A stretch of 64,000 nucleotides of DNA from Gnetum montanum (Eukaryota; Streptophyta; Gnetopsida; Gnetales; Gnetaceae): assembly GCA_015680685.1 (NCBI GenBank), contig MNCI01018018.1, forward strand, positions 138,168 to 202,167, read 5' to 3'. Shown here in pieces: positions 54,672-64,000 of the stretch (its first letter is position 1; every line of letters starts with the position of its first letter). Under the pieces are notes generated by a model. The model had not been told where the DNA came from. It ran no database searches and saw only the letters and a list, made by a program, of their open reading frames with translations. The translations under genes and the position numbers were made by a program.

Positions 54672-54916
54672 CTTAATTTGAAAGCTTAAGTCATGGGTTT
54701 GATATTGGTGAGTAATGCTGAGTTATAAAGTTCTAATTAGACTATATACCTTGGGCTGTATCTATTTTATAATTATTTTAGGTTCAAACACTCCTTAATT
54801 TGGAAGCTCTAAGCTCTAAGTTATGAGTTTGATTCTAGTAGGCAATGATAAGTTATGAAGTTATAATTTTACTATATGTCTTGGGGTGTATTTATATTTC
54901 AATTATTTTGGGTTCC
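54672..54916 (+). repeat. Two head-to-tail SINE-like units
   Basis: Units 54672-54794 and 54795-54916 each contain a B-box-like TGGGTTTGATATTGG or TGAGTTTGATTCTAG, then the body AGTTATAAAGTTCTAATTAG and a tail ATTATTTT(A)GGGTTC. They match the second half of the SINE at 42861-43011. Both lack a clear A box, so they look like truncated or dimeric copies. Confidence 0.65.
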
Positions 54917-55940
54917 ACAACATGCCCCTACCCCCTACCCTATAAAAGAAAATCAAAGTGTTGAGATACCTTTTTGGTAATTTTGCATGCTAGTAGTGTC
55001 ATTAATATTTTTAGTGGTCTTGGGTGGGGTCTATACAAGAAGTATCCATGGAAGAAAAATTTAATCTATAGGCTTTTATTACGGTGGATGGGAGGGTATC
55101 CAAATCTAGTCTTCCAATGAACATGGAAGATGGTAAAGAGGTAGCTTTTGCTTGAAATCAAGATCTACCTTTTAAAAAAAAATCAAATGGACATACCAAA
55201 TCTATAGTGATGGAGTCACAAATAGAGAATTCCATTGAAAGAATAAATAAACTAAATAATATATAAACTAACATCCATATTACTTTTCTAGAGATATAAT
55301 TAAATAACATTATTTAAATTATAATTCCTTTGAAATTTTCAAACATCCTTCTAAACATCTAAAGCAACAATCCATATTAATGCATGGTTTTTAACCTCAA
55401 CTAAAAAATTCTGAAATTTATTTACTACCATACCATAAACCAAATAAACTATGAAAGTGTTATCCACACCTTACCTTATTATCCTCTGANCCTCTATAAT
55501 GATTATAACACCCCTACCCTAGACATTCTTATCTCCTTAGTATGTTTGTGGTTCAAACTCTTGATGTCTTGTTGCTAACCTCTATGCCTATGCTTATTGA
55601 CCCCTTTGGTATATTAACTATGCTTTATGAGCTATGTTCCTTTTTAATGATCTTTTTAATTTTTAAATACCGTAAGGTTATTTGAAAATTTTGATTTTCT
55701 TTTATTTTATTAAGTCTAATACTTCTGCTAAGTGGTAGTATTTTTATAATTTTTTGATTTTGATATATTTTAATATTTTTGGTATTTTAAAGTATCATTT
55801 AATTTAACACATGTGCACTAATCCTTTTTGTTAGAGTTTTAAGATAGGAGGTATGAGACACTAGATGAGTCATAAGCATATGGGGTACTACTTTGGTTTG
55901 GTACCCTTATTAAGATAATTTTTTATATATTTTGTTTTTA
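54917..55940. other. Unassigned AT-rich DNA
   Basis: No protein or repeat is recognised. A frame near 55080-55260 (LPMNMEDGKEVAFA) is reminiscent of nucleic-acid-binding ORF1 of LINEs but too short to call. One N is at 55490. Confidence 0.35.
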
Positions 55941-55949
55941 TTTTTAATT

Positions 55950-56830
55950 TGCTAGCTTATGCTTTATGTTATAATAGGGGAACAACCTTGTTACAAGAAA
56001 GTTTGTACTGCTCATTTTAGATGGTTGTTGGTCTCTAGTACCACCAAGCACAAAAATTCCCAAATAGCTTTTGCTGGTATGAATGAGCTAAAAATGGCTA
56101 AGTATGTTTTAACAATGAAAAATCTTCCTAAGAATTTTTTGTCCTGTATATAGCTAATAGCTATGCCCTTTAGCTATGTTTTAGCATAATTGTAGAGATT
56201 CAAATAGCTTTCCTATGAACCTATACTTAGATCTTCCATAACTAATATAATGAATGAACATTTTTATAGAGGATGTTAATCTTTAATTCTGAGCAATTTG
56301 TTAGCTAACTTCTTAAAGCTAGATCATAAAAGTTTTGCTAAACAGAGCAAGAAACTAAGGAAATGAAATTATTCATAAAGCTCATAATCATATAAAGATG
56401 ACAACATAACTATGTTAAACTAATTTAGAACTAACACTTATAGAAGCTATCCCAGTCAATTAGAATAATGGGAACACAATAAACCATAGCTCATAGAGAA
56501 AATAACCTATTTCAAAACTAATATGTCATCCAAACATAGCTATGTATATTTAGGATAAAAAAGTAAGGAAAAGTTATTCAATGTAATTGCTAACTGAAAG
56601 ATGAAAGCTAAAGGAAAGAGACAAAACCTATTTAAAATGCCATTAAGAAAGTCTTTTACAAGATTTTCTTTCAAGTTCCTTCCCCTTCCAAAGGAAAGAG
56701 CCCTCTCTTTGAACAAAACAAATCTACTTTAGGCTTTATATAGTAACCTTTGGCAGTAACAACAATTTCCAAAATTAAGGTCCCAACTACCCCATGTTTT
56801 CTTCATATAATTGTAAAACATTAGATAGTT
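55950..56830 (-). repeat. LTR-C copy, probable 3' LTR
   Basis: It shares ordered blocks with 8491-10040 (GGTCTCTAGTACCACCAAG at 56030; CTACTTTAGGCTTTATATAG at 56727-56746) in the same orientation. The minus-strand TATA box is CTATATAAAGCC. It lies directly after the second coiled-coil frame on the minus strand, as LTR-A lies after the first one. Ends are approximate. Confidence 0.5.
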
Positions 56831-59250
56831 GTTTGACTTCCTCATAAATTTTACCTATCCTTTGGATCTAAAGTCCCTCTATTGATAACTACTAGGATAA
56901 CCTCTCATGATTAAGAAGAACATTAATAGCCTGATTCATTGAATCTCATTCAACACTATCAAGATTCTTAATAACTACTTTAACATTGGCTACTCCTAAG
57001 CCTAATTTTGTTATAGAATTATTTATTTCAATGAATGCAACCCCTACACTAGAACAAGCTTGTTTTAATTCTTTCTTCTTGGCAATTTCATTCATAATTC
57101 CTGTAACTACCATTATCATCATATCTAGAAAATCCTGTTTATACTAAGGTACCAACTCCCTTTTTACTATGGCTAGATCATATAATTCTTGAGTCTTTCT
57201 TTCCATTTGTATAAAAATGGCTCATTTATCTCTCATTTTTATGATTTCATCCTTTGTTTATTTCATCCACTCTTTGCTATAATCTATCTTAGTGATGATT
57301 TCCTTAAAGCTTGGTAGAGTCAGATGACAATAATTTAGAGTTTTTCCCTTTATGGCTTATTCTAACTTTGAACTCATGATGGCTAACCTTTCCTTGGCAT
57401 ACTCTTTATTTTCAAGAAATGATTCCTTAATGATAATCGTTGCCTTAAGTTGCTCATTCTCTTCTTTTAAACCTTTTATTTCTTCTTGTAGCTTGGATGT
57501 CTCCTGTTCATTTTGCAAAAGAAACTCTTTGAGTTTAGCTATCTGACTATTAGCTATTTGCTCCATGTCTTTGATCATAGTAGCTATGATATCACAAGCT
57601 TTTGCTTTCTTGTTTGTGTGTTATATTCTTTATACTAGAAGAGAATCATGGCTTCTAAACTCTAAAAGACTATGCTACTCCTTTCATTAAGTAACCAAAA
57701 GGAAGATTGAGGATGGTGACAGTTGATAACGAGCTTTCTCCTTCCTTCTATTATTACTATTATTGTTGTATCCCTATTTTCTTTGCTACTCCAATAGTTG
57801 CTTAGCTACTGCTACATTTTTTTTCTTTATTAATTCTTATTCTTTTTAACTTCATTCTCCTGGCTACTTTTACCCTTAACTATTATATCCCATTGAGTGA
57901 AAACCTTTCATTGGACATGTCCTCTTCTAGGTTTAGCAACTTCTAAGAAAAATAATTTTATTTTAATAATGCTAAATATTCTTTAGAGAAATCCCTCACT
58001 ACAGGATGATATTTGATATTCATTCATTTGTAGACTTCAATATCTGGTAGATTATAGACAATGAATGAGAGCTTTACTAATAGGCTTCTCTTCAACTATT
58101 CTAGAGCTTCATCTTTAGCTCAGTTCACTTCCTTGTTCATATCTTTCAAATAAACCACATCTTTTTCACTAGGCTAATGAACTTTCCTTATTCTAGTAGT
58201 TGAATATATTCTCTCTAGGGATTCTAGAAAATCACATTATTCTTTGTATCTTCTTGTTATTTCTCTTATATGTCCTACATTGATGAATTCCCAAAAGCCA
58301 AACTTTAAAGGAAATACCTCTTTATGATTGTAATCATGCCTTAGGAGAACTTTTCCCATTTTCCTTCCAACTTCCAATGCTACCAAATAATGAGCTACAA
58401 ATTGGGGTAGTTTGAAAGCTTTTCCTTTGAAACCAGCTATTAGTATTTGAGTGTATCAAGCATGTAAAAAGACAACTCCATGATATTTACCCTTTATTTC
58501 ATTAATAACCTATTGATCAAGTCTCTGTTAGAAGACTTCTAAAATAAACTTAAGCAAATAAGGATATACATAGTTCATCAAGAATTCTAAAGCTTGGATG
58601 TCAATGTAGCTTCTTTGATAGATGATTGGAAAGAAATCACAACAAGGATCTTCAAGTGATCTCTCCTTTGTGTTGCATAGCCAACAAAAATTGGTGTTGT
58701 TTTTTTAGATTGGGAAACCTTACTTAATAAACAATCCATTAAAAATGAACTTAGACTTAGATGAGTCCCTTGTTCATGAATCTTGATCAAACTATTCTAC
58801 AATACATCATTCATAAATTATATAGGGAAGAAAAGCTTTTTATTTTCTAGGGCTACCTAAGCCCAATCATGAAAATCTACAATGGAATTAATTTCACGAT
58901 CAAAGAAAAAAATACAATGCTGAAATAGAATTTCTATGGGGAAACCTAAGCTATGAAGCTTTTGAAATGGCATTTTGGTATCCCCAAGATTTTGCTAAAT
59001 TGATCGGAGAGAGCTTGATGGTATTCCTAGTCTTAGGATGAGCCCAAAATTTACCACTAAACATGTCTTTATTCTACTGATGGACTTCTATTTCTATGAT
59101 GTTGGCCTTTATGAGGCCATAGAGCTCGTACATCTTCTTAACACTAATGTTGATATAACACTCTATGTTTCTTTTGAAACAAAGCTTATCCTTCTCATAC
59201 ATAATCTCCAATATCATGTGATTTAAGACATCTTTCATAATGTTTACACT
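56831..59250 (-). pseudogene. Coiled-coil ORF2, next to LTR-C
   Basis: Minus-strand frames with stops can be followed for about 800 codons. The N-terminal half (57960-59250) is globular with segments MILEIMYEKDKLCFKRNIEC, FSGKFWAHPKTRNTIKLSPI, FFDREINSIVDFHDWA and THLSLSSFLMDCLLSKVSQS. The centre is Asn/Lys-rich. The C-terminal half (56831-57580) is strongly heptad-repetitive: MEQIANSQIAKLKEFLLQNE, QETSKLQEEIKGLKEENEQL, and further KRELVP and MNEIAKKKELKQ. No Gag, protease, RT or integrase motif is present. The layout (globular domain, linker, coiled coil, LTR) parallels coiled-coil ORF1, but I see no residue-level similarity. Function unknown. Confidence 0.55.
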
Positions 59251-59341
59251 TTGATGAGCAACAAGGTACCCCTACGCCCAACCATACAAATCACAAGCGT
59301 TCATGCATGATCTAGTCGAATTATGTGGATGGGACTAGTTG

Positions 59342-59407
59342 TAGCATCTAGATCATTATGTCTTGATCGTAGTNATAGCATCTAGATCATTATGTTTTGA
59401 TCGTAGT
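59342..59407. other. Assembly-join duplication around a single N
   Basis: The 32 bp at 59342-59373 recur at 59376-59407 with one change, with N59374 between. Same pattern as at 9225 and 60068; treat as an artefact. Confidence 0.8.
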
Positions 59408-60017
59408 TCACTGTCTTCCCATTTGAACTAGTAATACCTTTATCATATATGATTTAGTCCAAAGCGAGGCGTATGATAATTGATGTTGCTCAGCCCTAAG
59501 CTACTCCTAATGATAATAAAGAGATTAATTAATTAAGCTAATTAACAATGGAAAGTAAAATCTAAACTAGCCTACGTACGATAAGTATCTATTCGTAACC
59601 ATTCACACACACCTTGGACTTCATGTAACTACCATGGGGACTACCAAGAGTACGTCATTGGGCTTACCAAATGATACACTGCTAGGTTATCAAGTAATTA
59701 TATTTAAGCGCTTGTTATTAGTCATACTCTTTCCGCTTAATGACAGGAATAATAAAGAGCAATAAATGGAGACATTAACTAAGGAAAACAATAAATAATT
59801 AAACAATTAAAAGAAATAATAAATCTAAGTGGATGTTGCAATAATGAAAGTAATCTCAATATTTATTGCTAGTCATGTAACGTGTCCAAGTACATCGCAC
59901 TCGAACAAGGATGTCATACAATCACTTAACATCACATTATAGGCATGCACTAGAAAACAAACTAACAAAATTTTGACTACTTCAAAATCTATGAAAAGCT
60001 ATATAAAATCTATCTCC

Positions 60018-60118
60018 CAATTGTGCACCCAAGTGTGGTATTTATAGGCTAGCATGGAAGGCATGATNCAATTGTGCACCCAAGTGTGGTATTTATAGGC
60101 TAGCATGGAAGGCATGAT
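60018..60118. other. Assembly-join duplication around a single N
   Basis: The 50 bp at 60018-60067 are repeated exactly at 60069-60118 with N60068 between. This artificially doubles the LTR's TATA box. Confidence 0.9.
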
Positions 60119-60223
60119 ATCGGATGCCCAACATCAGAGGTTGTGCCCTAATATCAAATACCCAATATCGCAACCCAGAAATTGGATATCTGATATTGTA
60201 GCCTTGCAAAACATGACTTAGCA

Positions 60224-60235
60224 TTCCCCCACAAC
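60224..60235 (-). other. Polypurine tract
   Basis: Minus strand GTTGTGGGGGAA abuts the LTR start TGCTAAG. This is the priming site for plus-strand DNA synthesis and fixes the 3' end of the element that carries coiled-coil ORF1. Confidence 0.75.
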
Positions 60236-60414
60236 TAAATGAAAACTCATCCTCAAGTTAAACAAAATGAGGAACAAGTTCTTTTCAAAAGATTCGGAAG
60301 TTATGGGATTATTGACTAACTTAAATAAATGCACAAATTGACTCTTTCATGCCACAGTGGTGCTTTACAAAAAAATATGGACATAACATTACAAGACACA
60401 AAATTGGGGAAGCT

Positions 60415-62850
60415 CATGTAGTTCCCATAGGTAGTGGCTCTTCCATCGGTTGCTTCCCTTTGTCACTAGGCTTCTGAAATTTGTAGCAATTTAGGAGTGC
60501 CTACAACTTTTCCTTCATCCTTGGGTCATGTACCATCTAGGTTGCTGAGCTAATGTGTGCTAGAACTAGTACATCCCATGGGCACGACAACTGTGAAAAC
60601 ATTTTGTTTGCTTTCATGTACCAAGCCACAAACTATTGTTGTTCCTCCTCAAAGGCCCTAACATTTTCTTTCAATTCATGGTGATCTATTAATCTCCTGG
60701 CCAAGTTTGAGGCTACACTTTTCTATCCATGGTAGCATGTCTTAAGCACCTCCAATTCTAAGTTTGCTACATGGAGTTTCTATAGAGCATTTTTCCTGTC
60801 TACAAACTTTTTTTCATATAATGCATAGCTAGCTGCTACTTGTTGGTCTAGTTCATTTCTAGGTTGACCTGCTATTAACATGGGAAGGTTGGCACATTGA
60901 AGGTTAGTTAATGTCATGTATTCCTTTAAGTCTTCAATCTACAAGTCTTTATTCTTTACTTCTACTTAGTAGACCAGTGCATAACTATCCAAGATGGGCT
61001 GCCAATCAAGGTTTTGCGCTAACATGCATCTGATGTAGGATTTTGCCATCTGGATTTCCTTTTCATTAATTTTCTTATACATGCCAACCTAGTCTTAGAA
61101 ATGTTTCTTCAACTTCTCATGTTTTTTGGCCTCAATTTTCCATGCTCTCATCTTGTTTGCATACTTTTGACAAATTACGCAAACCTCCTTCATTAAGAGG
61201 ATTCAATTTTCCCTGGTTAATCTATTGATGTCTTGGTTGACCCTCACTAGTTGTCCTCTCAACTGGTGAACACTTTCCTCCAATATGTTCTTCTATTTTT
61301 TGATAATGGTCAACCTCGGGTTATCTGCAGCAAGCTATTTATTTTCTTCTTGTGTGGTAGTCAATGACTTCTTATGGGCATATGCTTAAGCTTTAGCAAC
61401 TGAGGCATTTCAAATTGCCTTCTTCTTCTCTTGCTCAATAGCTTTGTTTTGTTCAATTAATTGGTTTGGTTGCTTCATTCAAAATCGATCCAGCTAGTTA
61501 GGTATGACAAACCAAGTAGGATCCTATCTTTCAGCTCTTAGGGTAGCCAGCTCTTGTTGCAATTGATGCACTTCTGCTTTTGCATGTTCCACCTTGGTCT
61601 TAGCCATGACCAAATTTTCTTTTATGGTGATGAGGTCTGATTGCACTACAATGACATCACTAGGGATGTCAAAAGGGTTATCATTACTTGTCTCATCTAT
61701 AGCAATCTATCAAGTACATCCTCATGGGCTACAGGAATCATTGAAGTCCCAGAAAGCATTTGTGCATCTCTAGTCCTAATCAAATCCACTGGTGGCACAA
61801 CATGCACATTAAAAGGTTCTTTAATATGATCTATTATTACCTCTACTATGCCTGCCACATCCTAATGCTGCATGACCACTATTGCGGCACCTTCTCCTAT
61901 TTCAAGCATCACCAAAAAGGATGCAATGTTACTAGAGCTTTTTCATGATCATTGGGATTCTTCTCTTGATTGTAATGAAATCTACCCCCTTGTTGGATTA
62001 ACAGAAACTATGGACTATACGACATCATTAATAACTCAAAAGAGACTTTATTCATCCCTACTTCCCCAAATGAGAGTTTCAACAATTCTTTATAAATGGC
62101 TCATCATAGGTTGATAGTCTTATGGTGGTGGTGGTGGTGGAACTTGTGGCTCACATTGCTACTTCGGCTCTTGCTCTATTTTTTTTTATTTTTTTGGTTC
62201 TAGATCCTTTTCTATTTCTTTTTCTTCACCAAGGTCCTTCCTTGGTGTTACAAGTTTAAGTAACTCAACAAAAGAAGCATTTTGAGCCCTCCTATAATGT
62301 GCCAGCTTGACCCCCACGTTTTCCAGACTCAGAGCCTCTACGACTTCTTTAACTAAAAAAGATACAGTGACTTTGCCAATGTTGACTGTGGTGCCTTCTT
62401 TCTTGTTATGCCAAAATTGGTACGTCTCATCAAGGTACCATTCCACACTTTTTGAAAGGACATGCCATAATGGTAATGTCTCAAGTTGAGTGCAAGCTAC
62501 CTCAGGGGAAAATGCCATAATGGACCAAAGTTCAATTTCATGATGATCATGGTCAACATGGATTTCTCCTTGATGGCTTCAAGGCATTCTTGGGACAATG
62601 TGAGCTATTTTCCTTGCACTGGAGCTTGTGGTTCTACAACCTCTCCTTAGACCGATTTCCCTATAGTAGGAGCCTCTTGATGAATGTTGCATAACAGGGC
62701 CTCCTATTCTTCATGTTTGGCTGGTGAACCTTGTTCTCCTAGTTAGCCTATGCCACCTCTTAGGCATTTGGCTACACATTGCAAGGGTCCTTCTTATCCT
62801 CCTCTTTTTGGGACCATTTGTAATCAATCAAGAGTTTGATGTTACTAAGG
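60415..62850 (-). pseudogene. Coiled-coil ORF1 of an LTR-A element (best copy)
   Basis: The frame, read on the minus strand with scattered stops, spans about 800 codons. Domain order: a basic/low-complexity start; LTLSQECLEAIKEKS and a globular domain intact over 62186-62518 (ETLPLWHVLSKSVEWYLDET, TYQFWHNKKEGTTVNIGKVT, VSFLVKEVVEALSLENVGVK). A Pro/Thr/Val-rich linker follows (about 61640-62180). Then a long coiled coil (60700-61640) has AKTKVEHAKAEVHQLQQELA, HKKSLTTTQEENK, EAKKHEKLKKHF, VGMYKKINEKEIQM, and an end with KPSDKGKQPMEEPLPMGTT before a stop near 60415. A polypurine tract and 3' LTR follow 180 bp later, so this is the extra ORF placed between pol and LTR. No transmembrane segment or signal peptide is evident, so it does not look like an envelope protein. 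Product unknown. Confidence 0.7.
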
Positions 62851-62899
62851 TGTTGTCATTTATCATTAACAAGTTTATACCTTACTCATGATCTTAGTT

Positions 62900-63560
62900 C
62901 TATTAAGTTCTTTAGCCCATATGATTGCAAAGTTAGAAATTTTTTTAAAAAAACACCCAAAAAGTATTAACTTCTTTTATAACCCTTTGCAATTAGCCTT
63001 CTTTTCCTAATGTATAACTGATAATGATGATTATGATCCCTTAGGTGAGAGAATTAGAGTTTCTAGCATTCATATGATTGATTTTTCATTAAAACACTTA
63101 AGGTTTTTAACATTCTTACTCTTATAATATCTTTTGGGTGATAGAAAATTTTGCAAAATCGATGTAAGTTTTCCACACAAGCACCCTCCCCAAACTAAAT
63201 TGAACATTCCAAGTTCAAATAGGTTCAAAAACTACAAAAATTGAAGTAGTATGAAGCAAAATATCACAAGTGGAAGATGATTGCATAGAACTCTTAGTCG
63301 CAAGAGAAAAATTGAAAAGCTTCCCTAGCTACAAATGATGATAATGGATTTTGGAGCACTAAAGGGGTCATATATATAGTTTTTATCGACTCGATATAGG
63401 GTATTCAATATTGAGGCTGACCCAATATCAAGTATTCGATATTGGGGTACTTAAATATGCATATTATAAGGGCATTCACATAGAAAATGAAGCTTTGTGA
63501 TTGGTGGAAGGGTTTTAGGTAAAATCCAAAGTTTTAGGGTAAGTGAAAATTTATATGTAG
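62900..63560 (-). promoter_or_regulatory. Promoter-like unit upstream of coiled-coil ORF1
   Basis: Minus strand: ATATCGAATACTTGATATTG and CAATATTGAATACCC palindromes (63393-63452 plus coordinates), then the TATA box ATAAAAACTATATATATG (63369-63387), about 450 bp before the ORF's first recognisable residues. The segment aligns with the units at 20.17-20.98 kb and 34.86-35.64 kb, including GTTTGGGGAGGGTGCTTG (63180-63200) downstream of TATA. Being found three times beside the same landmarks supports a real functional unit, although an unrelated LTR is not excluded. Confidence 0.55.
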
Positions 63561-63704
63561 GAACCAATACATGTCAAAAGATAGAATCGTAGGCATTAAA
63601 AGCTTTGAAAGATGTAGGAAAAGGGGTATTAGATCTATGATGTAGAACAAATCAGTATGCACTTGGAAGGTTTAAGATAATGTGGTTGTGCAAACAAGTA
63701 CAAG
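63561..63704. other. Upstream flank of the promoter-like unit
   Basis: No feature recognised. No primer-site-like sequence lies next to the following LTR, so the LTR at 63705 is probably not the 5' LTR of the element to its left but the 3' end of another minus-strand element continuing past the window. Confidence 0.35.
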
Positions 63705-64000
63705 TGATGAGTGGTTAGGTACCCCTACACTCAACCATACGAAATGAGCATCGCACGCGCGATCCGGTCGAACTCCGCAGATGGACTAGTTGTGGCACCT
63801 AGATAGTTAGCCTTAGGTCGCAGTTCGCTGTCTTCCCATCTAGACTAGTTTTGCATATGTCATGTATGGTTTAGTCTAGATGAGGTGTATGATGTGTTCT
63901 AATTCTAAGCTACTCCTGAAGGCAGTGGAAAATAATATTTAACTAAATCTAAGCTAAGAGGAAAAGGGTAAGAAAATCTAATCTAGCCTAAGTGCGACGA
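63705..64000 (-). repeat. LTR-A, truncated by the window end
   Basis: It starts TGATGAGTGGTTAGGTACCC and matches 38896-39060 best, including the gatggactagttgtggcacctagatag block. It retains CpG-containing CGCACGCGCGATCCGGTCG, so it is among the less decayed copies. The remaining part lies outside. Confidence 0.9.

Larger units (their letters stand above)
59252..60223 (-). repeat. LTR-A, 3' LTR of a minus-strand element
   Basis: It starts TGATGAG and ends CTTAGCA (decayed CTCATCA). A TATA box in minus orientation (CTATAAATACC) lies at 60045-60055 and again in the duplicated block at 60097. U3 carries GATATC/CAATATC palindromes at 60116-60200. It is preceded on the minus strand by a clear polypurine tract, proving it is a 3' LTR. 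It contains two assembly-join duplications (59342-59407 and 60018-60118). Confidence 0.9.

Noticed and set aside
60018-60118. Tandem promoter duplication in the LTR
   Set aside because: The two 50-bp copies are identical and separated by an N; treated as an assembly artefact.

Overview
This window is plant nuclear DNA from a large, repeat-filled genome. It is AT-rich, holds almost no intact gene, and is packed with old, mutually nested LTR retrotransposons of both Ty3/gypsy (Athila/Tat-like and chromovirus-like) and Ty1/copia type, plus a LINE carrying a SINE. Only two host-gene remnants are recognisable: a PPR-like pseudogene near 10.7-11.1 kb and a GABA/amino-acid-transporter-like first-exon fragment near 34.3-34.7 kb. 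The degree of decay and nesting would suit a gymnosperm or another slowly purging seed plant, but no species can be named from sequence alone. Layout, left to right. 1-4667: plus-strand Athila/Tat-like element without pol (gag remnant, long 3' region, LTR at 3669-4667). 4.8-10.0 kb: minus-strand gypsy remnant (RNase H, protease, gag, probable 5' LTR of a second family, LTR-C), interrupted by a solo LTR-A at 7239-8115. 10.0-13.9 kb: low-copy or unassigned DNA with a PPR-like remnant and an AG microsatellite. 14.4-20.2 kb: plus-strand Athila/Tat-like gag, protease, RT, RNase H and partial integrase. 20.2-23.6 kb: promoter-like unit, a 374-bp tandem duplication and a coiled-coil reading frame. 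23649-32817: an almost complete minus-strand Athila/Tat-like element inserted into that coiled-coil frame, which resumes at 32.82 kb. 34.9-39.6 kb: minus-strand gag-only element and its LTR. 39.6-42.3 kb: truncated minus-strand chromovirus (protease, gag, LTR). 42.5-43.8 kb: LINE with a 151-bp SINE inside. 44966-51040: complete minus-strand copia with perfect 5-bp target duplication. 51.3-53.6 kb: 5' part of a second copia. 53.6-54.3 kb: gypsy integrase tail. 55.9-59.25 kb: LTR-C and a second coiled-coil frame. 59.25-63.6 kb: LTR-A, polypurine tract, first coiled-coil frame and promoter-like unit, all minus strand. 63705 to the end: another LTR-A. How the pieces fit. Combining the copies, the LTR-A family appears to be built as: LTR, tRNA-Asp-like primer site, gag, protease, RT, RNase H, integrase, long 3' region, promoter-like unit (GATATC-rich block plus TATA box), coiled-coil ORF, polypurine tract, LTR. 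The coiled-coil protein, in the position occupied by env-like or extra ORFs in Athila/Tat elements and apparently with its own promoter, is the most interesting item. A second LTR family (LTR-C) seems to carry an unrelated coiled-coil ORF in the same place. Single Ns flanked by short perfect duplications mark assembly joins and should not be read as biology.
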